Assembly (NCBI RefSeq): GCF_017654505.1
Contig: NC_054569.1
Coordinates: 5,680,608-5,744,607, forward strand
Direction: 5' to 3'
Source of the DNA: Polyodon spathula
Taxonomy: Eukaryota; Chordata; Actinopteri; Acipenseriformes; Polyodontidae
Length of the DNA stretch: 64,000 nt
Shown: positions 23,401 through 35,400 of the stretch, one piece after another
Position numbering within the stretch: the stretch's first letter is position 1
Layout of the letters: the number at the start of each line of letters is the position of its first letter
The notes under the pieces: generated by a model
Databases searched by the model: none
What the model was told of the DNA's origin: nothing
What the model saw: the letters and a program-made list of their open reading frames with translations, nothing else
Made by a program: the position numbers and the translations under genes

Positions 23401-26400
23401 AAACCAGTCTACATGACATAAAATGCATAGTTGTGTAAATCAATATTCAATATGAAGTTGTTTCACTATTTTGAGGTGGTGTTTTAAATCACTCTGCACT
23501 GTGCAGTGTCGACGGCTCCATTCTGAATGAATCGCTCTGCGCTGGGCAGTGTCGACGGCTCCATTCTGAATGAATCGCTCTGCGCTGGGCAGTGTCGACG
23601 GCTCCATTCTGAATGAATCGCTCTGCGCTGTGCAGTGTCGACGGCTCCATTCTGAATGAATCGCTCTGCGCTGGGCAGTGTCGACGGCTCCATTCTGAAT
23701 GAATCGCTCTGCGCTGTGCAGTGTCGACGGCTCCATTCTGAATGAATCGCTCTGCGCTGGGCAGTGTCGACGGCTCCATTCTGAATGAATCGCTCTGCGC
23801 TGGGCAGTGTCGACGGCTCCATTCTGAATGAATCGCTCTGCGCTGTGCAGTGTCGACGGCTCCATTCTGAATGAATCGCTCTGCGCTGGGCAGTGTCGAC
23901 GGCTCCATTCTGAATGAATCGCTCTGCGCTGGGCAGTGTCGACGGCTCCATTCTGAATGAATCGCTCTGCGCTGAATGAATCGCAGTGTCGACGGCTCCA
24001 TTCTGAATGAATCCATTCTGAATGAATCGCTCTGCGCTGGGCAGTGTCGATTAATAATGATATAAGGAGTCTGGTAATGCTCTGCGCTGTGCAGTGTCGA
24101 TCCATTCTGAATGAATCGCTCTGCGCTGTGCAGTGTCGACGGCTCCATTCTGTGAATGCTCTGCGCTGGTGTCGACGGCTCCATTCTGAATGAATCGCTC
24201 TGCGCTGGGCAGTGTCGACGGCTCCATTCTGAATGAATCGCTCTGCGCTGGGCAGTGTCGACGGCTCCATTCTGAATGAATCGCTCTGCGCTGTGCAGTG
24301 TCGAATCAATACGCTCTGCCTGAGTGTAATGCTCGTGGGTCAGTGTGGGGGCACTCACAAGGTTAGGGTTAGGGTTAGTAATCAATACTACCTGAGTGTA
24401 ATGCTCGTGGGTCAGTGTGGGGGCACTCGCAAGGTATTCTCATTGCACATTGGGTCCTTGGGGCTGCTTATTGAGTAGCAGGGCTCTTCAGTGTTCTCTG
24501 GAATGCCAGCGCTAACTTCTTGTTTTTGTGTCTTTGTGTTTCTACTCCAGTTCACACTTACCATAACACAGGTGGCTGTGAGCTGGATGATGACGGGACC
24601 AGGCGGGTATATTCGTCTCACGAGTATGATGGGAAGGATTTTATTAGCATTGATGTAGAGACCATGATCTGGGTCGCTGCTGTGCCGCAGGCTGTCTTCT
24701 ATAAACGCAAGCGAGAAGCTAACACAGCCTGGCAACACAAGACTTCTGACTATTATCAACAGGTGTGCTTCCAGTTGCTGGAGCTGTGTGTCCAGTATGG
24801 GATGGGAACCCTTCAGAGGGAAGGTAAATAACAATCTTCTACAGTATTCCTGTTGAGCAGGGCCGGCGCAGCACACCCGAAAGAAAACCTTTTGAAAACA
24901 AATCCATCTGCAGCAAAACCTGAACCTCTCAGCAGCTTGCTATTTTCCAACAAAATGTATTTTAATGCTGTTTTAAGATGACTGTAAACAAGACACTATA
25001 CTAGCCAAACATTTTAATAAATAGATTATTTAAAGAGATTAATCAATTTGATTAATAACTCGATTTAGTTAATATTGTAACCTATTGATAGCTTCAAATT
25101 AGTCACAAAACCTATTAATTATAGGCATCAGTCTAATTTGTTAACGAATGGCTGACAGTGATTTGGGGGTGCTGTTTGTGCATAGTGATGATTTCTTTTC
25201 AGACAAAGTTCCAAGCAGTAGTTATATCATATGTAATAAACTGTAACATTAATATCATGAGTCAAATATCTAGAAAATGTCACTGTACAGTACAGACCAT
25301 TGTAAATCGATGCTGTATCGCATCTACAGTAATTGATCTATTAGATTACAGTGAATTAGCAGTAAAGCTATCGTCAAAAGTTTTTGCATCTCCCTAAATA
25401 ATTAAATAATCTTGCTTCATAGAGTCCTATGAAGCCTGCTGAATAATGCTACGTTAATATATTGAATTACACACCACTTCGTAGTTTTCCATATAGTCAG
25501 ACTTTTGCGATATCGCTCTGTCTATCAATCCTGGAGCAGACCGGGCTGTTCCACCATGTTCACCGTGCGGAGCTGCTGCTGGAGCAGACCGGGCTGTTCC
25601 ACCATGTTCACCGTGCGGAGCTGCTGCTGGAGCAGACCGGGCTGTTCCACCATGTTCACCGTGCGGAGCTGCTGCTGGAGCAGACCGGGCTGTTCCACCA
25701 TGTTCACCGTGCGGAGCTGCTGCTGGAGCAGACCGGGCTGTTCCACCATGTTCACCGCGCGGAGCTGCTGCTGGAGCAGACCGGGCTGTTCCACCATGTT
25801 CACCGTGCGGAGCTGCTGCTGGAGCAGACCGGGCTGTTCCACCATGTTCACCGTGCGGAGCTGCTGCTGGAGCAGACCGGGCTGTTCCACCATGTTCACC
25901 GTGCGGAGCTGCTGCTGGAGCAGACCGGGCTGTTCCACCATGTTCACCGCGCGGAGCTGCTGCTGGAGCAGACCGGGCTGTTCCACCATGTTCACCGCGC
26001 GGAGCTGCTGCTGGAGCAGACCGGGCTGTTCCACCATGTTCACCGCGCGGAGCTGCTGCTGGAGCAGACCGGGCTGTTCCACCATGTTCACCGCGCGGAG
26101 CTGCTGCTGGAGCAGACCGGGCTGTTCCACCATGTTCACCGCGCGGAGCTGCTGCTGCTGGAGCAGACCGGGCTGTTCCACCATGTTCACCGCGCGGAGC
26201 TGCTGCTGCTGGAGCAGACCGGGCTGTTCCACCATGTTCACCGTGCGGAGCTGCTGCTGCTGGAGCAGACCGGGCTGTTCCACCATGTTCACCGCGCGGA
26301 GCTGCTGCTGCTGGAGCAGACCGGGCTGTTCCACCATGTTCACCGCGCGGAGCTGCAGACCGGGCTGTTCCACCATGTTCACCGTGCGGAGCTGCTGCTG

Positions 26401-29400
26401 GAGCAGACCGGGCTGTTCCACCATGTTCACCGCGCGGAGCTGCTGCTGCTGGAGCAGACCGGGCTGTTCCACCATGTTCACCGCGCGGAGCTGCTGCTGG
26501 AGCAGACCGGGCTGTTCCACCATGTTCACCGCGCGGAGCTGCTGCTGCTGGAGCAGACCGGGCTGTTCCACCATGTTCACCGTGCGGAGCTGCTGCTGGA
26601 GCAGACCGGGCTGTTCCACCATGTTCACCGCGCGGAGCTGCTGCTGGAGCAGACCGGGCTGTTCCACCATGTTCACCGCGCGGAGCTGCTGCTGCTGAGC
26701 AGACCGGGCTGTTCCACCATGTTCACCGCGCGGAGCTGCTGCTGGAGCAGACCGGGCTGTTCCACCATGTTCACCGTGCGGAGCTGCTGCTGGAGCAGAC
26801 CGGGCTGTTCCACCATGTTCACCGCGCGGAGCTGCTGCTGGAGCAGACCGGGCTGTTCCACCATGTTCACCGCGCGGAGCTGCTGCTGCTGGAGCAGACC
26901 GGGCTGTTCCACCATGTTCACCGCGCGGAGCTGCTGCTGGAGCAGACCGGGCTGTTCCACCATGTTCACCGCGCGGAGCTGCTGCTGGAGCAGACCGGGC
27001 TGTTCCACCATGTTCACCGCGCGGAGCTGCTGCTGGAGCAGACCGGGCTGTTCCACCATGTTCACCGTGCGGAGCTGCTGCTGCTGGAGCAGACCGGGCT
27101 GTTCCACCATGTTCACCGTGCGGAGCTGCTGCTGGAGCAGACCGGGCAGACCGGGCTGCTCCACCACCATGTTCACCGCGCGGAGCTGCTGCTGCTGGAG
27201 CAGACCGGGCTGTTCCACCATGTTCACCGTGCGGAGCTGCTGCTGGAGCAGACCGGGCTGTTCCACCATGTTCACCGCGCGGAGCTGCTGCTGGAGCAGA
27301 CCGGGCTGTTCCACCATGTTCAGCAGCTGCTGCTGGAGCAGCAGACCGGGCTGTTCCACCATGTTCACCGCGCGGAGCTGCTGCTGCTGGAGCAGACCGG
27401 GCTGTTCCACCATGTTCACCGCGCGGAGCTGCTGCTGCAGACCGGGCTGGTTCAGCAGACCGGGCTGTTCCACCATGTTCACCGCGCGGAGCTGCTGCTG
27501 GAGCAGACCGGGCTGTTCCACCATGTTCACCGTGCGGAGCTGCTGCCGGGCTGTTCCACCATGTTCACCGTGCGGAGCTGCTGCTGGAGCAGACCGGGCT
27601 GTTCCACCATGTTCACCGTGCGGAGCTGCTGCTGCTGGAGCAGACCGGGCTGTTCCACCATGTTCACCGTGCGGAGCTGCTGCTGGAGCAGACCGGGCTG
27701 TTCCACCATGTTCACCGCGCGGAGCTGCTGCTGCAGACCGGGCTGTTCCAGCAGACTGCTGGGCTGGCTGTTCCACCATGTTCACCGTGCGGAGCTGCTG
27801 GATCAGACCGGGCTGTTCCACCGAACAAGCAGAACACCCTCTCCGGCAGGAAGGTGGAACGCTTTCACAAATCAGATTTACGAAATTATGCCTTTAGTAC
27901 CACGTCTCCTGGCAGAGCAATCACATGACCTTAACACTGACCTATTGCCGTGATGTATTATCTGTCGTATTCATTTCTTTAGCTTCTTTCGTTAGGTTTC
28001 TAAAGTTTGCATTTTTAGACTCATTAAACATCATTTACATGTGAAGTTTCGCTCATCTTTTTTGCATATGGATTTATGGGTTTTCGTTGCGTTGATGGAG
28101 GATGTGCTTTTCTACCATAGAGAGAACATGAGCATGCTTGCGATTCCCGCTCTGCTTCCCACTACAGAAAAAATATGGTATTAAAGAAAAAATAGCCATT
28201 CCCCCCCAGTGGTGCCGATTGCTGATGAAAAGATGTAATGTGCATTCAGAAAGGACTAGTATTTTAATCTTCCTTTAAAAGATGTAATGTGCATTCAGAA
28301 AGGACTAGTATTTTAATCTTCCTTTAAAAGATGTAATGTGCATTCAGAAAGGACTAGTATTTTAATCTTCCTTTATTATAATCACATAGCTTGACCCAAG
28401 TAAAAGAAATACAAAATTAAAAAAACAGCTATGAATGATCAGCAAAGAAAAAAGCCTATATAAAATGCTCAGAGAAGTGATCTAATTCAATTCGAAGACG
28501 CTTTCTCATTGTTATTGATTCATACTGACAAAATACTTAAATACTTAAAATAGTCATGAAATATCATCTTGCAATGAACAGTTTGTGCGGTGGTCTCGTG
28601 CAGTGGTCTCGTGCGGTGTCTCATGCAGTGGTCTTGTGCAGTGGTCTTGTCGGTGTCTCGTGCGGTGGTCTTGTCGGTGTCTCGTGGTCTCGTGCGGTGG
28701 TCTCGTGCAGTGGTCTCGTGCGGTGTCTCGTGCGGTGGTCTCGTGCGGTGGTCTCGTGCGGTGGTCTCGTGCGGTGGTCTTGTCGGTCTCTCGTGCGGTG
28801 GTCTCGTGCGGTGGTCTTGTCGGTGTCTCGTGCGGTGGTCTCGTTCGGTGGTCTCATGCAGTGGTCTCGTGCGGTGGTCTCGTGCGGTGTACTCACGTAT
28901 TTTGCATGTGATTCGTATCAAATTATCTTCATACTGGGCTTGTTTGTATCTGAATATCTCATAGGGAGCTCAAAGCAGCCCATGAACACATATGAGTGAG
29001 TCTCAACGGGGCTGACGGACCACCCTGTAGTGTACTAACTATCTAGACTGCAGAAAATATCCACCGTGTTCACAGAGCAGTGTTGGGGCGTAACGTTTTA
29101 AACTTGTGCAAACTGAACATGTATTTAAGAAAAACAAAAGCGTGCTCCGTTCTTCTCAGTGCTGAGAAAGAGCAGGCTGGAAACGTCCGCTCCGCGCTCC
29201 ACTCCAGCAACTACCCCGCTCCATATAAAATTGGCGTGCTCCGCTCCGCTCACACACTCCGATCATACATCTGTTTTCGTTTTGGTAAATGCCAGTCTAT
29301 TGCTGGTGCAGCTGGTGGTAACTGGTTTCTCACATACATAATAAGATTTCTGTGTTTACAGTTTGCATGATTTATTTCATTTAAATTAAAATAATAAAAA

Positions 29401-32400
29401 ATAAGTCATAAGAACATAAGAAAGTTTACAAACGAGAGGAGGCCATTCGGCCCATCTTGCTCGTTTGGTTGTTAGTAGCTTATTGATCCCAAAATCTCAT
29501 CAAGCAGCTTCTTGAAGGATCCCAGGGTGTCAGCTTCAACAACATTACTGGGGAGTTGATTCCAGACCCTCACAGTTCTCTGTGTAAAAAAGTGTCTCCT
29601 ATTTTCTGTTCTGAATGCCCCTTTTTCTAAACTCCATTTGTGACCCCTGGTCCTTGTTTCTTTTTTCAGGCTGAAAAAGTCCCTTGGGTCGACACTGTCA
29701 ATACCTTTTAGAATTTTGAATGCTTGAATTAGGTCGCCACGTAGTCTTCTTTGTTCAAGACTGAACAGATTCAATTCTTTTAGCCTTTTAAGCCCGGAAT
29801 AATTCTGGTCGCTCTTCTTTGCACTCTTTCTAGAGCAGCAATATCTTTTTTATAGCGAGGTGACCAGAACTGAACACAATATTCAAGATGAGGTCTTACT
29901 AGTGCATTGTACAGTTTTAACATTACTTCCCTTGATTTAAATTCAACACTTTTCACAATGTATCCGAGCATCTTGTTAGCCTTTTTTATAGCTTCCCCAC
30001 ATTGTCTAGATGAAGACATTTCTGAGTCAACAAAAACTCCTAGGTCTTTTTCATAGATTCCTTCTCCAATTTCAATATCTCCCATATGATATTTATAATG
30101 CACATTTTTATTTCCTGCGTGCAGTACCTTACACTTTTCTCTATTAAATGTCATTTGCCATGTGTCTGCCCAGTTCTGAATCTTGTCTAGATCATTTTGA
30201 ATGACCTTTGCTGCTGCAACAGTGTTTGCCACTCCTCCTACTTTTGTGTCGTCTGCAAATTTAACAAGTTTGCTTACTATACCAGAATCTAAATCATTAA
30301 TGTAGATTAGGAATAGCAGAGGACCTAATACTGATCCCTGTGGTACACCGCTGGTTACCACACTCCATTCTGAGGTTTTTCCTCTAATCAGTACTTTCTG
30401 TTTTCTACATGTTAACCACTCCCTAATCCATGTACATGTGTTTCCTTGAATCCCAACTGCGTTCAGTTTGAGAATTAATCTTTTGTGCGGGACTTTGTCA
30501 AAAGCTTTCTGGAAATCTAAATAAACCATGTCATATGCTTTGCAATTATCCATTATGGATGTTGCATCCTCAAAAAAATCAAGCAAGTTAGTTAGGCACG
30601 ATCTCCCTTTCCTAAAACCATGTTGACTGTCTCCCAGTACCCTGTTACCATATAGGTAATTTTCCATTTTGGATCTTATTATAGTTTCCATAAGTTTGCA
30701 TATAATAGAAGTCAGGCTTACTGGTCTGTAGTTACCTGGTTCAGTTTTGTTTCCCTTTTTGTGGATCGGTATTACGTTTGCAATTTTCCAGTCTGTCGGT
30801 ACCACCCCTGTGTCAAGAGACTGCTGCATGATCTTGGTTAGCGGTTTGTAAATTACTTCTTTCATTTCTTTGAGTACTACTGGGAGGATCTCATCCGGCC
30901 CAGGGGATTTGTTTATTTTAAGAGCTCCTAGTCCCTTTAACACTTCTGCCTCAGTTATGCTAAAGTTATTTAAAACTGGATAGGAACTGGATGACATGTG
31001 GGGCATGTTGTCAGTATCTTCCTTTGTAAAAACTTGTGAAAAGTAATCATTTAACATATTTGCTATTTTTTTTTCTTCATCTACGATTTTGCCATTTGTA
31101 TCTCTTAAACATTTAATCTCCTGTGGCAGGCTGGTGAGTGGATAAAGGCCCAGAGACAGTCTGTAGTTCAAAAAAATAATTATTTTATTATAAATACACA
31201 AAAAAAAAGGGCACAAGGGCCAAAACAAAGCGATTTAAACACAAAAAGAAAGACAAAAAGCAAAACAAAAATAATAATTTCCAGGCTGGGCAATGCCTTC
31301 ACTGGATTTATCAAAATTCAAAAATCACACACCAAAAACCACCAACCTGCTTCCTTAGCTCCCTCCTCCCAAATGAGAAGCAGAGGCCTCCTTTTATGTC
31401 AGGTGGCTTGGCGCTGATTGATCGTTAATTAACCTAATCAACTAATCAATCCCAGCCACCTGACCATAATAAACCCAGGCAGGTAGGGGAAATTAACCCC
31501 ATCCATGCCAATTTAAAAAGGGCAGAGCTTTGCTCTGCCACACTCCTCTTTGAATGTTCTCTTGCTGTTGTAATATTGGAAAAACATTTTGGAATTGGTT
31601 TTAGCTCCCTTAGCAATGTTTATTTCTATTTCTCTCTTGGCCTTTCTAACTTCCTTTTTGACTTGCGTTTGCAGTTCTGTGTACTCTTTCTGCGTACTTT
31701 CTTTTTGGTCCTTTTTTAATGCCATATGATAGTCCATATATAAAGTCACATTGAAGCTTAACTGTCCCTCAACACGTGTTGCTGCGCAAACTCTAGATGC
31801 AAAAGCTGCATTAATAAATTAACCTGCAGATGATGAAATCAGACCTTGTTTGTTTAAACCACAATGACATAGCTGGATTTACACGGTACGGAATATGGCA
31901 GAGATACAGTGATATTCCTAATAGAGATGATATGGCAGAGATACAGTGATATTCCTAATAGAGCTGATATGACAAAGATACAGTGATATTCCTAATAGAG
32001 TTGATATGGCAGAGATACAGTGATATTCCTAATAGAGTTGATATGGCAGAGATACAGTGATATTCCCAATAGAGTTGATATGACAGAGATACAGTGATAT
32101 TCCTAATAGAGCTGATATGACAGAGATACAGTGATATTCCTAATATAGTTGATATGAGAGAGATACAGTGATATTCCTAATGTTTGTATTACTATGACAA
32201 GTATTGAAATTGAAATGCACGAAATCACAGAAAACACTGTGATACAACAGACCCAACATATATGAATCACGCAGGGGTCCATTTTAGAAAGCTCACTCTA
32301 TAAAGTGTTTTAGCTACAGAGCGAAACATGAGCACAAACCCTCTATAGAAACAGTAAAGGAATGTGTTGCTGTGCTGAGATCACTGGTAATGCACAGACT

Positions 32401-35400
32401 GTGCTGTTCAATTACTATAAACACAAAGGTACCTGTACAAACACAATGCCTGTTTGTTCTGCTGTTCACTAAGACACTGCTGAGCTGATCCGTTTAGTGA
32501 GATCAGTTCCAATTGAAAGTGACCAGCGTGCCAGGGCTAGAGCTACACTCAGATCAGCCACACATTAGCTCCATTTACATATACCCTCTCAGCCAATCAG
32601 AGTGGAGGGGGTTTCTACAGTGTGATTGAATACTGCATGAAACAATACTGGGGTCTAACTGTAACAGCACTGCTGTTCTCTTTCTCCAGTACGCCCTGCA
32701 GTGACGCTGATACAGAGGAAAGCGCGTGAATCTGCAGGAACGGACGTCATCTGCCACGTGACGGGGTTCTACCCCCGAGAGGTTGAGGTGAACTGGGTCA
32801 GAGACGGGGAGGCTGTGCTGGAGGAGGGGGTGTGGAGTGGAGAGGTGGTGCCCAATGAGGACAGAACCTACCAGCTGAGAAAGATCCTGACAGTGAGTCC
32901 TGAGGACCAGAAGAAACACAGCTACTCCTGCCAGGTGCACCACGCCAGCCTGGATGAGAAGATGGATGTGAAATGGGGTAAGAGAGAGAGAGAGAGAGAG
33001 AGAGACCCTGCTACTGAAATAGACTGTGTGAGCAGGGAGGGAGGGAGGCTGTACCTGAGACCCTGGTACTGAAATAGACTGTGTGAGCAGGGAGGGAGGG
33101 AGGCTGTACCTTAGACCCTGGTACTGATATAGACTGTGTGAGCAGGGAGGGGAGGGAGGGAGGCTGTACCTGAGACCCTGGTACTGAAATAGACTGTGTG
33201 AGCAGGGAGGGGAGGGAGGGAGGCTGTACCTGAGACCCTGGTACTGAAATAGACTGTGTGAGCAGGGAGGGGAGGGAGGGAGGCTGTACCTGAGACCGTG
33301 GTACTGAAATAGACTGTGAGCAGGGAGGGGAGGGAGGGATGCTGTACCTGAGACCCTGTTGAAAAAAAAAAAAACGTTATTGCTGTACATACACAGTATA
33401 AACACAACAATGCCTCAACACATCTTCACCTGTTATTAGCACAAGCCTGTTTAACCTCTCCCATAGGGATTGCAGAGGACTGTATCACACCATTCATTTC
33501 AATAGGGATTGTAGAGGGGATCACACCATTCATTTCAATAGGGATTGTAGAGGACTGGATCACACCATTCATTTCAATAGGGATTGTAGAGGACTGGATC
33601 ACACCATTCATTTCAATAGGGATTGTAGAGGACTGGATCACACCATTCATTTCAATAGGGATTGTAGAGGACTGGATCACACCATTCATTTCGATAGGGA
33701 TTTGGTCGGTACTCGTAAATCATGCTGAATTACCCAGAATGCTGGTTTGTAGAGGGGCTGGATTAGACTGGTTTTACTGGAAATGCTAAATGCCTGTGGT
33801 AAACTTTCACACCACTGGTATTACTGTGCTTTACACAGAGCCTAATGCCTGCTGCAGGGATGGGGGTCATTATCTTCACTGATTGCTTTTGCTAAACAGT
33901 CTCCTGTGTGTTTGCAGCTCCAGAGGCTGCTCTGAACGTGGGGTTTGTTGCTGGTGGTGTGCTGGCTGCTCTGGGTCTGATCATCGCAGTGATCATAGGA
34001 GTTCACATCTGGATGAAAAGAGCATCAGGTGAGAGAGAGGGAGGCGGGGTTAAGAGCTGCTTCATTAATGCTGCATTTCTAATTCCTTTATCAGTTGTGT
34101 TCTATATATACAGAATAGACAGGCCCTGATGAAATATGCATGTTTATGAGATTAATAGGAACAAAGGAAACTGATATTTTGGGAGGCCCTGGACAGGGAT
34201 ACTGACCCACAGTTTCAGGGCAGTCCTGTCCAAAGCTGGACATGTCGAAGAAATGAAAGACTTCTTAATTGTTGAAGATCAAGGCTGGAGAAAAATAAAC
34301 AATTCTATGAAATAATTACAATTGAAAAGACGTCTCTGAATTTGTTATAGAGGTTAGAATGAAGTTCTTTAAATACCAATTGTAGAAACTGCCTGTACCT
34401 TCTTAATATCTTTTCTATGGTTCAGAGTTGTAATAGATGTGTTTGTGCAGAGCTGTCTCTCCCTGGTTTGCTCTGCTTTTAGGAGATCATTGTTTTCTAT
34501 GGGTCAGAGTTGTAATAGATGTGTTTGTGCAGAGCTGTCTCTCCCTGGTTTGCTCTGCTTTTAGGAGATCATTGTTTTCTATGGGTCAGAGTTGTAATAG
34601 ATGTGTTTGTGCAGAGCTGTCTCTCCCTGGTTTGCTCTGCTTTTAGGAGATCATTGTTTTCTATGGGTCAGAGTTGTAATAGATGTGTTTGTGCAGAGCT
34701 GTCTCTCCCTGGTTTGCTCTGCTTTTAGGAGATCATTGTTTTCTAGTGCCGCACCTGCTAGATACTAAACTACAGTAACATTCAAATATAAACCCAAGTG
34801 AGAAGGGCTTTAAAAGCTCTTCTATGAGAGATCTCCTCATTCCTGGGATCTGATTTTATTATTATTATTATTATTATTATTTCAGCAAAGGAACAAAGTG
34901 ATGCTTCATCCAGGTCCAATAGCGACGACAGGTAAAGATACATTTTCATGCACTTTTAATAACTGTTGGGTTCTGTTCTTTTTCTGAATCAATCGGTTAT
35001 CACCCCAGAAAGATGTATTAAAAACAGCACTGCTTATATTTCAAAATGTTTTTTTTGATTGGTACTATAGATGGTTTGCCATTTTTAAGGTGACAGTTGC
35101 CTGACTCTTCTGAGCTGCATGAGATTTTGTGTTTCCTGTGAGTCTCACATGAATAACGGATGCCAGTGTCACTGATACTGCAGCATTGTCTTGACAGGAC
35201 AGAGCACAGCACACCAACAAGGAGGGTAGAGTTCAGAGGAGATCCTGAGAGCGCTCCTGCTTCTCACTGATACTCCAGCATTGTCTTGATAGGACAGAGC
35301 ACAGCACACCAACAAGGAGGGTAGAGTTCAGAGGAGATCCTGAGAGCGCTCCTGCTTCTCACTGATACTCCAGCATTGTCTTGATAGGACAGAGCACAGC

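Noticed and set aside
25462..27897. 811-codon open frame
   Set aside because: It is a 16-codon minisatellite unit read over and over, switching frame where CTG numbers change, inside an intron of gene A with no supporting domain.
32575..33405. 276-codon minus-strand frame
   Set aside because: Antisense to the well-supported alpha3 exon and the adjoining minisatellite.
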